Shown here in pieces: positions 1 to 10,497 of a stretch of 64,000 nucleotides of DNA. The stretch's first letter is position 1; each line of letters starts with the position of its first letter. The notes under the pieces are model-generated. The model ran no database searches, was not told the DNA's origin, and saw only the letters and a list, made by a program, of their open reading frames with translations. The stretch is from Muricea muricata (Eukaryota > Cnidaria > Anthozoa > Malacalcyonacea > Plexauridae), in assembly GCA_963855995.1 (NCBI GenBank), contig OY979717.1:34296997-34360996 (forward strand), in the 5' to 3' direction. Made by a program: the position numbers and the translations under genes.

Positions 1-44
1 CTTCAATTTCCCCCCCCCCGGACCCCCCCCGAAAAAGCGTATCT

Positions 45-480
45 TTGCCTATTTACACGTGCTTCGACAAGGGGAGTTTATTTAGAGCTGGTAGAAGATT
101 GTTTCTCTGGGCTTTCCGTCATTTCGTTGGTCGCCGAGGTCTACCTCGTGTAATAATGTCGGACAACGCGAAGAGTTTTAAACGGTCCGCGAAAGAAATT
201 ACGAAAATTGGGCGATCGACTTTCCCATCTAGCAAATATAGGAGTAAACTGGATGTTTATAGTGGAAAAACCCCATGGTTGGATTCTGGGAACGGCTGGT
301 CAGAATAACAAAGGATTGCATAAAGAAATTCGTTAGTCGTGGTTAGGTTTGAACAATTAAGAACATAGTTGACGAAAGTCGAAACTGTTGTGAATTCTCG
401 TCCGTTTCGGCTTACGTTTACGACGACATCGAATGTATTTCGTATGCACTATCGCCAGCACACTTATTATACGGCAGACG
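45..480 (+). pseudogene. BEL/Pao retrotransposon pol, integrase part (left half, split by a P element)
   Basis: The frame opening at 45 reads an integrase-core segment with RRGLPRVIMSDNAKSFK, the D-N-A-K-x-F block typical of BEL/Pao integrases. After a stop at 308 and decayed sequence, the region before 480 reads SPAHLLYGRRL, the conserved stretch just after the integrase core in this family. Integrase inserts the reverse-transcribed copy into the genome. Stops and frame changes show it is dead. The reading is interrupted at 480-486 by the P element and resumes at 9071, so both halves are one older insertion. The rest of pol lies outside the window. The assignment is from motif recognition only. 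Confidence 0.75.
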
Positions 481-486
481 TTTAAC

Positions 487-518
487 CATAGTTAGTGGAG
501 CGAGATGGTTTGGAAGCT
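487..518 (+). repeat. P element left terminal inverted repeat
   Basis: Starts CATAGTTAGTGGAGCGAGAT and ends at GGAAGCT. It matches the reverse complement of 9032-9063 with one substitution (G for T at the tenth base). The preceding GTTTAAC is the target duplication. Confidence 0.85.
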
Positions 519-1526
519 CCTTTACTCCCGGTGTTATGTTATTGTTGTCTAATTTTGTGGTCACGTGATCACGAAGGACTACGGCAAGCTGTAATGGCGG
601 CGACTATTAGCGAAGAAAATATGCAAATTATGGAAGAAATGCTTGAAGATGAGGAAGGATTAGAGCCAGAAGATAAAAAGGCAGAGCTTGATGAGTTAGT
701 TCATGTCATGGCAGATCAACTGGACTATTTTAATGAGGACAAAGAATTTGACAGAGAGGTTGATGATGAAACATTTGTGTCAGAGTTGCAATAAAATTTG
801 CAAATCAAAAGGCGGTCTCGCCCGTCATGTAAGAGCAAAGCATACGTTGCTTAATGAGACAAGTGAGGGTAAAAACACTCCAGGTATTTCAAAAGAGATT
901 GTGGAGGATTTGGTTAAAAAAGCTGAGTCTAAAATCAAGGATAATTTATATGGAGAGGAAATCGCTAGTATTTGTAAGAATCTAAAGCCATCTGCATTGT
1001 GTGTTGACGTTCTCGGCGAACTTCGTGGACGTTTCAGCAAGAAATTAAATCAAGATACTTTGGTAAGTGAACTATACAAACACTTGTCGAAAGAACCTGA
1101 AAGACTTGTGAACCAACCAACTACCGGCAAGGAACGATGGTCAGTCGAGCAAATATAATTAGAATTGCTGCGAGTCTGTTGTTTATCCACATACCTGAAT
1201 TTCTCGTTGCAACGTGCAAGAGCCAACAAAGGAGATTTTTGTCTGATTGGTCAATTTTTCCTAAGGCTTTCACTGATCAATTTCACTTCCGGTTCGGGAA
1301 GGCTCGAAAAAGCAGACGAAGATTTTAAAAAACAACAAGGTCAACTAGCCTAACTAAATGAGCAATCACAGTTCGAAATTATCGTTGTTGCTTCTGAATT
1401 TAACGCTGGTAAATATACGGGTATTTATCTTCGGCATACTCACTTTTGAGACTTTGGATACAGATTTTAAACGTTTTAATCCCGATCAGTGTGTCAGTCT
1501 TAAAAAACACTTCCACACGAATCAAC

Positions 1527-1817
1527 ATGAGCTCCTCCCCTGAATTTACTATATCAGTAAATTCTTAAACGCCTCTGAATTTACTAATATAGTAAATTCG
1601 CGACAACGTAGTGCACCGTAACAATTAGACATGGACTTAACATTATTAAAGCAAGATTCACTTTAAGGCGTGGGTGGTCGGGGGCGGAAGGTGGGAGTGC
1701 ACCAGGGTTAGGTTGAGGGTTAGGATTAGGGTTGGGTTCGTCGTAAATTTATCATATCAGTAAATTTAGAGGCTTTTAGCAATTTACTGATATAGTAAAT
1801 TCGGATGAGGAGCTTAT
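1527..1817. repeat. MITE-like inverted repeat with internal AATTTACTRATATAGTAAATT palindromes
   Basis: The left side (TGAGCTCCTC then GAATTTACTATATCAGTAAA) and the right side (TTTACTGATATAGTAAATTC then GAGGAGCT) are inverted copies. Each side also holds two short self-complementary blocks. The centre carries TTAGGGTTAGGATTAGGG-like sequence at about 1707-1735. No coding sequence is seen. It is nested in the 1225-3471 element. Confidence 0.6.
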
Positions 1818-1829
1818 GCTGACCCGAAT

Positions 1830-3380
1830 ACAACTACGTTAATACATGATTTGACGTTTGATGTTTCTACCTTCAAAGGGATAATATTAAAACAGCGCTA
1901 ATTCAAGGTATAGCATTCAAAGACTATACGAGTTGTGGAGTGATGAAAGAATTAAGTTACGAAAGCGAATATAATAAGAAAAGAAGACCTGCTTATCGTG
2001 TTCGGTTTCCTTGACATGAGCTGGCAAAGAACATGTATACCTCGACATGTAGCTACCTTCTATTGTGCTCAATTGACAGTTTTATATGCATCTGATTAAC
2101 TCAAAATTTTACTTGCTTAAACTAATAAGGTAAGTTACTTTGATTATCAATTTTCGTGTAATAACAGTATTTTGTCTGAAAGTTATCGGCTTTTGTTTTC
2201 AACATTTATCGTGACAGTAATTTTAGCTTTTTCGTAATGGAGTCTATTTGGCCAGTTTTTTACCCACCACGAATGCAGTGCAGGGTCGACAAAAAAATAA
2301 AAGTCGTTTTAAACAGTAGCTTCACATAAACAACTCAGCCTGTTAGACTTTTCCCGTCACACGCTTTCGTTTGTTTACAAGCGGCAAAAAACTCATAAGT
2401 TTCAACCTACTCATTTCCTCTCCAATTTTTGTCCAGGAAAAAATTTTAAGAAAACAGTAAAAAGCGTATGAACGTATGCTTTACCATTTTCAAGAGCTTG
2501 GGATCATAAAAGTTTAGGTAAAAACAAACTTATCTGCAAATATTCTGTATCTAAAACATACAAATACATGTAATTACTAAGCAGTCAAACACTGCTTGCA
2601 ATCTTGTCCTTTCATTAAACCTGAACGACAGTCCGCACGATTGAAACTATTAAAACTACATGTGGAACAGCTTGCATTGAAAAAATAACTGTAATTACTG
2701 AAAAAGGAGTGTATAATTTTAGTGTGTTTAAAGGGAATTCCCGTCACACGAGCTCGTTACATTAGTCCAGGCATTTTTGTGCGAGCAACTGAAAAACGAA
2801 ACAGCCTTCTCGTTTAAATTTAATGTTCAAAACAAAAGGTAATAACTTTCCAAAGAAATATTGTCATAATGTGAAAACTCACTTCTGAGATAATATATCT
2901 TTGAAGTCTGAGCATACAAAGTTTTGAGATGATCAGTTGTATATCAAGCCTTGAAATTACCATAGTTGAAGGCTATGTATCTTCTTTGCTTGTTTTTGGC
3001 TAGAATATTGCACATATAAACAAGGCTTTGTTTTTCCTATAATACTAGTTTCCATAACTTTACTTTATAGTCATTTAATTGACCATGTATCATTAATATT
3101 ACTTGCCGAGTTAGCCGTTCTAACCTCCTTTGATTGAGCATAAAAACAATAAAACGTGAAGCCTGTTATGAACATTGTATCATTACGTGCATGTATATTT
3201 TCACTGCTCCAGAACGAACGGCATTAAAACTTTGAAATACTGCATCAAAATTCCCAAGTTTAACGGCTGCATAAGATAAGCACTTGCTGCATCAATTAAC
3301 GTTGATTTCAGAAAGATCAGAAGCAAATACTATTTGTAAACGCTGTTTCAATTGTCGACTAATCATTTTAAGAACTTTGC
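1830..3380. other. Non-coding interior of the 1225-3471 element
   Basis: About 1.5 kb of AT-rich sequence without an open frame that resembles a protein. I see no further repeat structure in it. Confidence 0.5.
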
Positions 3381-4728
3381 CCGCTCCTTCACGGCTTCCC
3401 GAACCGGAAGTAAATTTCATCAAAGAAAACTCTTAAAAGAGTCGACCAATCAGACAAAAGTCTCCTTTGTTGCAAGAGCCAAACTAGTGAACAAACTAAA
3501 GATATACCTGAAGTGGATGAACGGGAATATGGTCCTCTTTCGTACTTGATGGGATCGATTATTTCTAAAATGTTCATGACAAGCAAATTTAGAAAGACTA
3601 AGTCTATCTTAGAAAGTACAAATAGAGAAGAACTTCAGGATCTGCTGCAATCAATGAAACGACCTGACAATGAATACATTTTATCACTTTCTAGAGGAGG
3701 TCTGTGGACTCCGTGTGAAGATCTAATTGGTATTGGGTTTGAAATGGAGAAAACTTTTCGATGTGAAACTGTAGCTTTTGATGAAACAAAACCTATTCCA
3801 ATTTGTGAATTACTGACTCGTATTCTGGAAAATTCAAATGTGAAGAGCCTTTGGAGCAACATTGTGCAAGAATGCCCTTACTCGGTGTATCAGGATTGTT
3901 CGAAAGTTTGCCTCGAGAACATAATCTTGTATTTAAAAATTCGCGCATTCTCCTTTTCAAGAGATATGATTAATAAATACAAAAAACAAAACTGTTCAAA
4001 TGGTAAGAAGGCCTTAAGGAAAACTCTACAACAGAAATCAGAAGATCAGTCCTAAGTGGTTATAAGTAGTGATGTTCCAGATCCAAACTGATACCTTCTG
4101 GAATTTTTGGTTACCGTATTCTCTCTATTTAGCCCCAGGGGGGCTTATTTATTTCAGCACCTTTGGAGGGGGGGGCTTATTGGAAAGGGAGGGCTTAATT
4201 GAGAGGGGGGCTTATTTAATTAACCATAAAATCAGCAATGGAGATAATCTTTTTAAACTGTAATAAACTCAAAATCATTACACAGACCAATACGATAATC
4301 GTTACACAGAGAATACGGTAATGATAAATTGCTTTATTTGCAACTGGTAGTAGTATAACATAATGTAAAATAGAAAATCTATTGATCTTAATTAATTTTC
4401 CACCCAGTAAGAATACTAAAGTCTGTAGGTGATTCAACCTGATTCTCAGGGTCTTCATCTCCGCTACCCGCGCTACAGCGAAGACCCTGACACAGGCTGG
4501 TCACGTGGCACCCAGATTTTGGGTGCCACGTGGAGCGGCTAAACGTGGGAGGGGTGGGAAAGGATCTTTTGTTTATAAACGCGTTATTACTTGCTTGTAC
4601 GATGTTCGGATCGGAGGAATTAATGATACGCCTTTTAATTTTAGATTTTAACAATCAGCAGATTTAGATTACAACAGCCCGATGCAAACAAAAGAAAGCA
4701 AAGATATGGTCTTGGCTCTGCGGTCTTA

Positions 4729-4870
4729 AAACCGTTTTCCACTTCAACCGTATCTTAGCGAAACGTAGCGTATTCTATTGTGTTCATACCCATTAGTACT
4801 GCCTGAGTGTTCACCAAACAATGAAATACGCTATGTTTTGCTACGATATGGATGAAGTGGAAAACGGTCT
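4729..4870. mobile_element. Small MITE with TTA target duplication
   Basis: The ends are inverted repeats around ACCGTTTTCCACTTC, and TTA lies on each side (4726-4728 and 4871-4873). TTA/TAA duplications are typical of PIF/Harbinger-type elements. It is nested in the 4435-5349 element. Confidence 0.6.
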
Positions 4871-4873
4871 TTA

Positions 4874-5161
4874 GGGGCTGATTATTATATGATCCCGCTT
4901 ACCCGGGATCAAATGAAGCGTAAAGATATTAAAAATGTCTAATTCCTGATCGCTCGAGATTTTTGTTTTGCCGAAATATGAAATAAACAAAATAGTGTCG
5001 GGCATAAATTTTTGCAAAATATATCTTTTTCATTCATCAACACTGAAGGCATTCTAACTTTGGCTGTTTCGTAATTCATAAAATGACTTTTTTCAATACC
5101 TCAAGATCATTTTACGCTTCATTTAATCCCGGTTAAGCGGGATCATGTATCAGCACCTCAG
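4874..5161. mobile_element. MITE with ATGATCCCGCTTA terminal repeats
   Basis: The left end reads ATATGATCCCGCTTACCCGG and then AATGAAGCGTAAA. The right end is the inverted version (TTTACGCTTCATTTAATCCC, then AAGCGGGATCATGTAT). No coding sequence is seen. It directly abuts the preceding MITE. Confidence 0.6.
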
Positions 5162-5390
5162 AGTGAGATAACTTTCCGCTTCGTCGGCCTCCATTGTTGT
5201 TTGACAATAATTTGTGATTACGCGTTTTTACCTACGCCTGCTAAGTACGAATGTCAAGGACCCAAAATCTGGGTGCCACGTGACCAGCCTGTGTCAGGGT
5301 CTTCGCCGTAGCGCGGGTAGCGGAGGTGAAGACCCTGAGAATCAGGTTGTAGGTGATTTTACTCTTAGTTCAAGAGTAAACACAAAATTA

Positions 5391-8300
5391 TTATTTATTC
5401 TTTTTTGGTCTCTTGGCTTTGTCGAGAGGCTCTTCAATGACTTCATTCCATTTGGATTTTTCTGCACTGCGTTTACCAGTGTTACCAGCTTTGATAGGCA
5501 TAATATTGTGTTGGACATCAAGGGCTCGATCATTGTATGCAAATTGTGATGCATCAGGATTATCAGACCTTCTGCCCCTTTGCCTCTGATTGCCAAAGTA
5601 TTCCTCCAACGGATCCTGTTGGAAGCGTTCTGTCAAAACACTATCAACACCTTGAGAAATTAGGAACTTGACAACCTCAACAGTTGAATGTACAGTGATT
5701 TGAAGGCCTTCATAAGTTTGTTGTGAAATAAACATCTTTGCCCGCTCTGTTGGTAGGAATTTACCAGGACGAGTCTCAATGGCTTTCTTCCAGTCATGAA
5801 TGTACTGAAGGAAAGTGTTAACTAACCATTCAAACCTTTCATCATCCTGTGATCTATATGGTGCCAGAAGTAGGTTCCGTTCATGGGTAGCCTCACTGAA
5901 TGCACGAACATTTAAACAGTCAAAAAAGTCATTCATTAATTTACAAAACATTGCTGTTTCATTTGCCTCTCCTGGATAGGTACGAACAAGGGCTTGGGCC
6001 ATCCTATTGCTAAGGATCTATATTATGGAACAAATTAAAAAAGCTAAATAAATATAATGATCAATAGTTTGGGACAATGGTAGACTACGAATTTCTGTAA
6101 ATACTGCACAATAGATGTATACAGTACTGTACATCCATAGTTGATGGTATATCATAGCAAAATTACTTTAAGTTCTTTCTGACTATAGCTATCATAATGA
6201 GCCATGCACTCAACACTTTACTTGCATTACAATAAAGTATAGAAGTCTTTAAAATTTACATTGTCTCTATGTTTGTGTTTACAATGTTTGGCGAATTATT
6301 ATACAGTATACAATGTAACTAAACACTGACATAAAATGTAAGTTTTGATATAGATAACAAAATAATATTTATAACCCTTCAGAGGTCATATGTGTTTAAA
6401 TTCTGACTAAACCTTTATACACGTATTTCTTGGCAAACAATGTCATTTTACTCAATTATGAATTTCATTGTTGTTTAGAAATCTAAACATTGTTGATTCA
6501 TGCCATTTTTTCACTTTGGAATGTGGATCAACTATTTTAATAGATTACTGACTACTTCCAGTTTTTGAAACAGGTTTGTTTTGGCAACATGAGAGGATAA
6601 TTGAAATGAAATAGATGATAATTGATCATATATCTGTTATTAAGTTTTATAAAATAGATTATTGCTTTCAACCCATTTATGACTTATCATTGAAAAAACA
6701 GATCGATACAATGTTGATGAGGTGATAATAGGAGAATTAAGAATTAACAAGCAAAGATGCATTCTTTCATGGTATGTTTTAAATCTACCCTAGTTTTAAA
6801 ATATAAACAAAACTATAAGTTACCTGGACAGCAAGATTTACTCTCATCTTTGAATATGATGTTAACATGACATGTTCAATTGTTAATTTAGGAAGTTGGT
6901 GTAGCCCCAGTTCCAGGTCAGAATAATATAAATCTGATATGTGTTTCCACAATAGATAATGATCATTGTTCCACATGTACCTTGATTTCAAACCAGAACC
7001 AGAATTATATAAGCAATTTCTCGCTATTTTTAAGAGGTGTGGGGCATCAGCAAAAAACCAAATCCACTTTCCTGGGGCAAAGAGGTTTTTTGTTTTATAC
7101 ACAAGTCCTGTCTTACCAATATTTCCACCAATATAAGTGTGGAGTTGATAGAATTTGCGGTTTGGTGAAGCCCCATCACTGATTGCAGCAATAACATTCA
7201 GGTTAGCTTTAAGTTGTAATATTGCTACACCACGCCAAAAAATTGGCATTAATTGATATGAGACCACATCTCGAGTGAAAAAGTAACCCAGCATAAACTG
7301 CAGTTTAGTGGTTATACCCCTAACATAGAAGGCAAGTACATGTGTAGCTGGTTCAATTTTATCAAATGATGAATAATTTATATCTGGATCACCAAGATCC
7401 ACAAATCCAATGAGACGGCCAGAATGTTTGTCAAATACCAAATTACATTTAATTTTCATCTCATCAAACATGACAACAATCCACCTGTCTTTATCCATGA
7501 AACCCTTGGTTCTGGAAATCAATGACTTAATGTTCTCTGGCAAGTACCCTGCTCCTGGTTTAAAGTTGTTTCTGTAGGATCGCAAAGTTCTGGAACTAGG
7601 TAACTGCATTGTGCCAGAATCCCTCAATTCCTGGTAAACAATAGGGGATTTTGAATAAATAGACAAACAGAATCGTATAAAATGTGGATGCCACCTGTGA
7701 CCAAAGTTAGATTGCTGACTTAGTGCTTTTTTCTGTTGCTCCCATACAAGTTTCATATGTGGAGTTGCTTCTAATGATGTGCTAGTGATGATGCTTGTAA
7801 GCTCTTTGTCCAAACCAGTTTCTATTCTAATTCCATGATTATTGATCTCATTCTCCATTCGTTGAACTCTCTTTTCAAGTTGTGCGCACTTCAACTTGGC
7901 TTCTTTCAGATTAACTCTTGTGTCTTTTACAGTTGCAACTAGCTGTTCCTTAGAAAGACATGACAGTGGTGCTTTACAGTTAACCTTAACAGGAGCCACA
8001 TTGAAGTTACCAGCTACGTTGACGTTCGACTCTCGAATGCACAGATCGCATTGCAATTGTGTACTGTTATTTGGTGTTGATGAAAATGATGAAACTAGGA
8101 CACGACATAAAAGCGAACGACAATATTCAACTGTACGATATTGTGCAGAAGACTCGTTTGGTAGCAGAGGAACCGGATGTGTCTTCAATGCTTTGGTTGG
8201 CCTGTGAAAGAAGCGTCCCTTTACAAATTACCAGAGATCCAATTTCGATGCAAAGCGTCTTAAAATTACAGCACTGCAAAGAACGCTCGTTTGAAACATA

Positions 8301-8880
8301 TATGGGGTGATCGTTGGGTAAAGCCCAGCCGTAAACAAGAACAGTATATTTAAAAGTAGATTCGACAAGTATAGAAAACTTTGGCATCAAGTACTCAGTT
8401 TCTTTGAACTCGATAATACTTTTGTTTATTTCTTTGTACCATTTCCAGCCTTGAAAATACGGGTACCTTTCAGCTTTTTTCAAGTATGCATCAAGATTAT
8501 CAAGAGATGCGTATATAATTTTAGTTTCTTGAGAAACATGTCTTGGAGCTGGTTCTTTCCTCGGCGCACTAGTGGAGTTTGCGCTTGAGTGATCAAAACT
8601 TTTGACTGGGAGATTTTCTGTTGGAATTGAACCAGTTTGGAGTGACTTCCTCTTGGAAAAGGTTTCAATGTACTACGCTTTAAAGTGACTTTCACAAATA
8701 TGTATGTTGTTGCTTTCGATCTGTCCTTTCAAGTTTGCATCCAACTGTCTCGTTCGCAATATCGCATTAATCCAGCTTTTTCGAGCTTCCTCCTTACGAT
8801 GAAAAGTAAATTCGCTATCAGAATTACGAGAATTGAAATTTGAAACAAACTCACATTTTTATACCGCCTGCTGTGAAAAC
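5391..8880 (-). pseudogene. P-type transposase with THAP domain (THAP9-like), inactivated
   Basis: Reading right to left, the frame near 8880-8580 gives a THAP-like zinc-finger tail (FHRKEEARKSWINAI, CESHF, then GSIPTENLP) with one in-frame TAG at 8673-8675. The same frame continues to 8127. A change of frame near 8130-8190 leads into the long frame 8188-6785: a Cys-pair segment, a coiled coil (VQRMENEIN), then the RNase H-like catalytic part with [31 protein letters not shown] and [19 protein letters not shown] intron (6018-6823, phase 0) joins to 5391-6017, which has FFDCLNVR and RFQQDPLEEYFGNQRQRGRR, the conserved C-terminal end of THAP9/P transposases. In an active element the enzyme cuts and pastes the DNA. 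The stop and frameshift make this copy defective. Confidence 0.85.
6018..6823 (-). other. Intron of the P-type transposase
   Basis: The donor CAG|GTAAC ends the exon at 6824. The acceptor ATATAG precedes the next exon, which starts at 6017 with ILSNRMAQAL. Phase is 0 on both sides. The intron is AT-rich and holds no other feature. Confidence 0.75.
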
Positions 8881-9031
8881 AATTGTAAAAGGCGCGCAAT
8901 TCGGCATTCGTGATAGTGATAGATATTAAATTAATATTTTTGCGCTGAATATCGGCTGTAGTCTTTCGTCGTCACGTGACCTAAGAATTTACTCATTCAA
9001 CATAATAATTACGTCATCGCAAAATAGGCGA

Positions 9032-9063
9032 AGCTTCCAAACCATCTCGCTCCAATAACTATG
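9032..9063 (-). repeat. P element right terminal inverted repeat
   Basis: Inverted copy of 487-518. It is followed directly by GTTTAAC at 9064-9070, the second copy of the target duplication. Confidence 0.85.
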
Positions 9064-9070
9064 GTTTAAC

Positions 9071-9442
9071 GAAGCGCGCCAGACACCACCGGCATCTGCT
9101 ACGACAGTTAACGACACGTTGGAAACACGAGTATCTGACAAGTCTAGGAGAGAACGCCAGAAAGATTACTGATAAAGAACCATGCGTAAAGGTAGGGGAT
9201 TTAGTGGTTTTAAAGTTCGATGTAACAGCGAGGTGTCTTTGGAAAATTGCGAAAGTTACGAAGTTAATAGAAAGTAAAGATGGAAAGATCAGAGCTGCAG
9301 AGATTCAAGTTTTGGGTTCGAACGAGAAACGAGGAATAATAATCTTAAGGAGCCGTTGCACTTACTTATACCGATTGAGATTTCAACGAAGGAGTTTGAG
9401 AATAAAGAAAGTTAGCAATCATCGTCAGCGAAACCGGGACTG
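9071..9442 (+). pseudogene. BEL/Pao pol C-terminus (right half, DUF5641-like region)
   Basis: Reading resumes where 480 stopped. LLRQLTTRWKHEYLTSLRER, then VKVGDLVVLKFD, RCLWKIAKVTKLIESKDGKI and a terminal YLYRL match the C-terminal domain that follows integrase in BEL/Pao polyproteins. In intact elements it ends shortly before the polypurine tract, and a purine-rich block does lie 150 bp on. A stop within the segment shows decay. This match to the left half proves the P element inserted into an existing retrotransposon copy. Confidence 0.75.
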
Positions 9443-9589
9443 AATCCGAATGTGGTAGAATTCCAGCCTGGCAGAATAAGGCGTGAAACAGCCGTAACTG
9501 GTGAACTGCAAAGATGAATGATGCAGAATACTTAAACATTTATACAACGACTTTAATAGTTTCGATTTAATTGTTGATTCGTTTTCGAA

Positions 9590-9800
9590 TAACCGGGGGA
9601 GTGTGCAGAACTTCCATAATGTAATTATATTGCAGTAACATTAATCGCGGGCGCAATAACATGTGCTTGGTTCTTTTTTCGTTTTGTGTGATATGAAAGG
9701 GTTATAAAATACATTGTTTATATATTTTCAATCGCGTGGAATCGTGGAGAATTCATGAGCAAATATTCGTTATTACAAGTAGAATACCTAACCAAATGAC
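9590..9800 (+). repeat. Candidate polypurine tract and start of 3' LTR of the BEL/Pao copy
   Basis: ACCGGGGGAG at 9592-9601 is a polypurine-tract-like block directly followed by TGTGCAGAAC, a plausible LTR start. A TATAAAATAC promoter-like box follows at about 9704. The LTR end could not be fixed because no second LTR is in the window. Confidence 0.4.
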
Positions 9801-10190
9801 AACATTTGCATTAGTATGCTAGTATGACTCTACTAATTCAAATTATAAGAATAGTTGATTTCTGACGGTTTCCCATATATACACCCCGCAGTTCAAAAGA
9901 TTATTACTTTAGTACTTGAGAACAGCTGTTTGGAAGTAAAACAAATAGTTCATGTTTATAAACAAAGATAAATCTTTGGACTTTACTCAAACACTTATAA
10001 GCATACACCTACAATTTCCTTCTAACCTAGGACGTAATCTGTTTCATAAAAATAATTGCAGTACGCGTTGACACACATTTTTCGAACCCGATCTTGAGTT
10101 AAAAACCACTGCAGGTAAAAGTCAGGCACTCTTAACCGTGTCAACCCATGTCATATAGTAAGTATTAGTTACAAACATCATTTACATAGC
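9800..10190. other. No gene seen
   Basis: AT-rich sequence between the retrotransposon copy and the AF10 3' end. It may include the remainder of the LTR. I see no coding sequence or clear repeat. Confidence 0.4.
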
Positions 10191-10195
10191 AATAA

Positions 10196-10386
10196 AAGAT
10201 ATAGAATGCGTGCTTGGAAAAAAATTGCCCTTATAAATCAGCCATATGGGATTTGTCCGAATAGCGGTCTGTGCGAACAACAATGGGCCGAGTTTAATTT
10301 TTCGCTTATAATCGGCCATTTTGAATTTTAATGTGGGGTCACTGGTTTACCTGAAAATAGATAGGAGCACGCATTCTATATCTATC
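10196..10386. repeat. Short inverted-repeat element downstream of AF10
   Basis: GATATAGAATGCGTGCTT on the left is matched by AGCACGCATTCTATATCTAT on the right. About 150 bp of non-coding sequence lies between. It is a MITE-like structure just past the AF10 stop codon. Confidence 0.5.
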
Positions 10387-10437
10387 ATTCCTATGATTAT
10401 TTACCGCTAAAATATAATAGAGTGATGCACAAAAAAG

Positions 10438-10497
10438 CTAGTTCCTCCTTTCAGTCTTGTCCATGCCAGCCGAGCTGTCCATTTTCTCTTCCATTAC
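10438..10497 (-). CDS. MLLT10: AF10 coding exon 11 (terminal)
   Basis: After ATTTAG, phase 0, it reads VMEEKMDSSAGMDKTERRN and a TAG stop at 10440-10438. It is a short exon chosen on phase and splice site alone, so it is less certain than the others. Confidence 0.6.
   Translation of the reverse strand, partial: VMEEKMDSSAGMDKTERRN

Larger units (their letters stand above)
1225..3471. mobile_element. Long-TIR DNA element with 9-bp target duplication (Mutator-like, non-autonomous)
   Basis: GCAAGAGCC occurs directly before (1216-1224) and after (3472-3480) the element, a perfect 9-bp target duplication. The ends are inverted repeats of about 90 bp (1225-1312 against 3385-3471), diverged but clear: both begin AACAAAGGAGA, share TTTTGTCTGATTGG and later CTTCCGGTTCGGGAAG. 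A 9-bp duplication with long terminal repeats is the signature of Mutator-like elements. No transposase was found in the 2.2-kb interior, so it is non-autonomous. It lies in the coding sequence of the P element accessory gene. Confidence 0.75.
594..4055 (+). pseudogene. P element accessory gene: C2H2 zinc-finger protein with transposase C-terminal-like module
   Basis: The ATG at 594 opens an acidic, Glu/Asp-rich segment that runs to a stop at 794. A C2H2 finger (CQSCNKICKSKGGLARHVRAKH spans about 775-842: Cys-x2-Cys, then His-x4-His) is in another frame that ends at 1158. The 1225-3471 insertion follows. With it set aside, the frame open at 1137 joins the frame that runs to 4055 without a stop. 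The C-terminal part has a YLMGSIISK stretch and RGGLWTPCEDL followed by a conserved glutamate region. That pattern resembles the C-terminal domain of P-type transposases, but the RNase H-like catalytic core is absent. The gene converges on the transposase. Two frame changes plus the insertion make it a pseudogene. Its function is unknown; a DNA-binding partner or regulator is an inference. Confidence 0.6.
4435..5349. mobile_element. Long-TIR DNA element with 9-bp target duplication (Mutator-like MITE)
   Basis: TAGGTGATT flanks it on both sides (4426-4434 and 5350-5358), a perfect 9-bp duplication. The terminal inverted repeats are about 95 bp, begin CAACCTGATTCTCAGGGTCTTC, and run inward through CAGGCTGGTCACGTGGCACCC. 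The interior holds two smaller MITEs and no transposase. It lies between the convergent genes of the P element, just downstream of the transposase stop. Confidence 0.8.
487..9063. mobile_element. P-type (THAP) DNA transposon, 8.58 kb, nested in a BEL/Pao copy
   Basis: Both ends carry a 32-bp terminal inverted repeat beginning CATAGTTA (487-518 and, inverted, 9032-9063) with one mismatch seen. The element is flanked by GTTTAAC on both sides (480-486 and 9064-9070), a 7-bp target duplication; canonical P elements make 8 bp, so one base may have changed. Inside are a minus-strand THAP-type transposase and a convergent plus-strand accessory gene. Later insertions sit inside it: a long-TIR element at 1225-3471, another at 4435-5349, and small MITEs within the latter. 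Stops and frameshifts in both genes say this copy can no longer move by itself. Confidence 0.85.

Noticed and set aside
1707-1735. TTAGGG-like repeats as a telomere trace
   Set aside because: Only a few imperfect units inside a MITE, too short for an interstitial telomere claim.
7896-8310. Plus-strand open frames opposite the P transposase
   Set aside because: They are antisense shadows of the minus-strand coding sequence, with no family resemblance.
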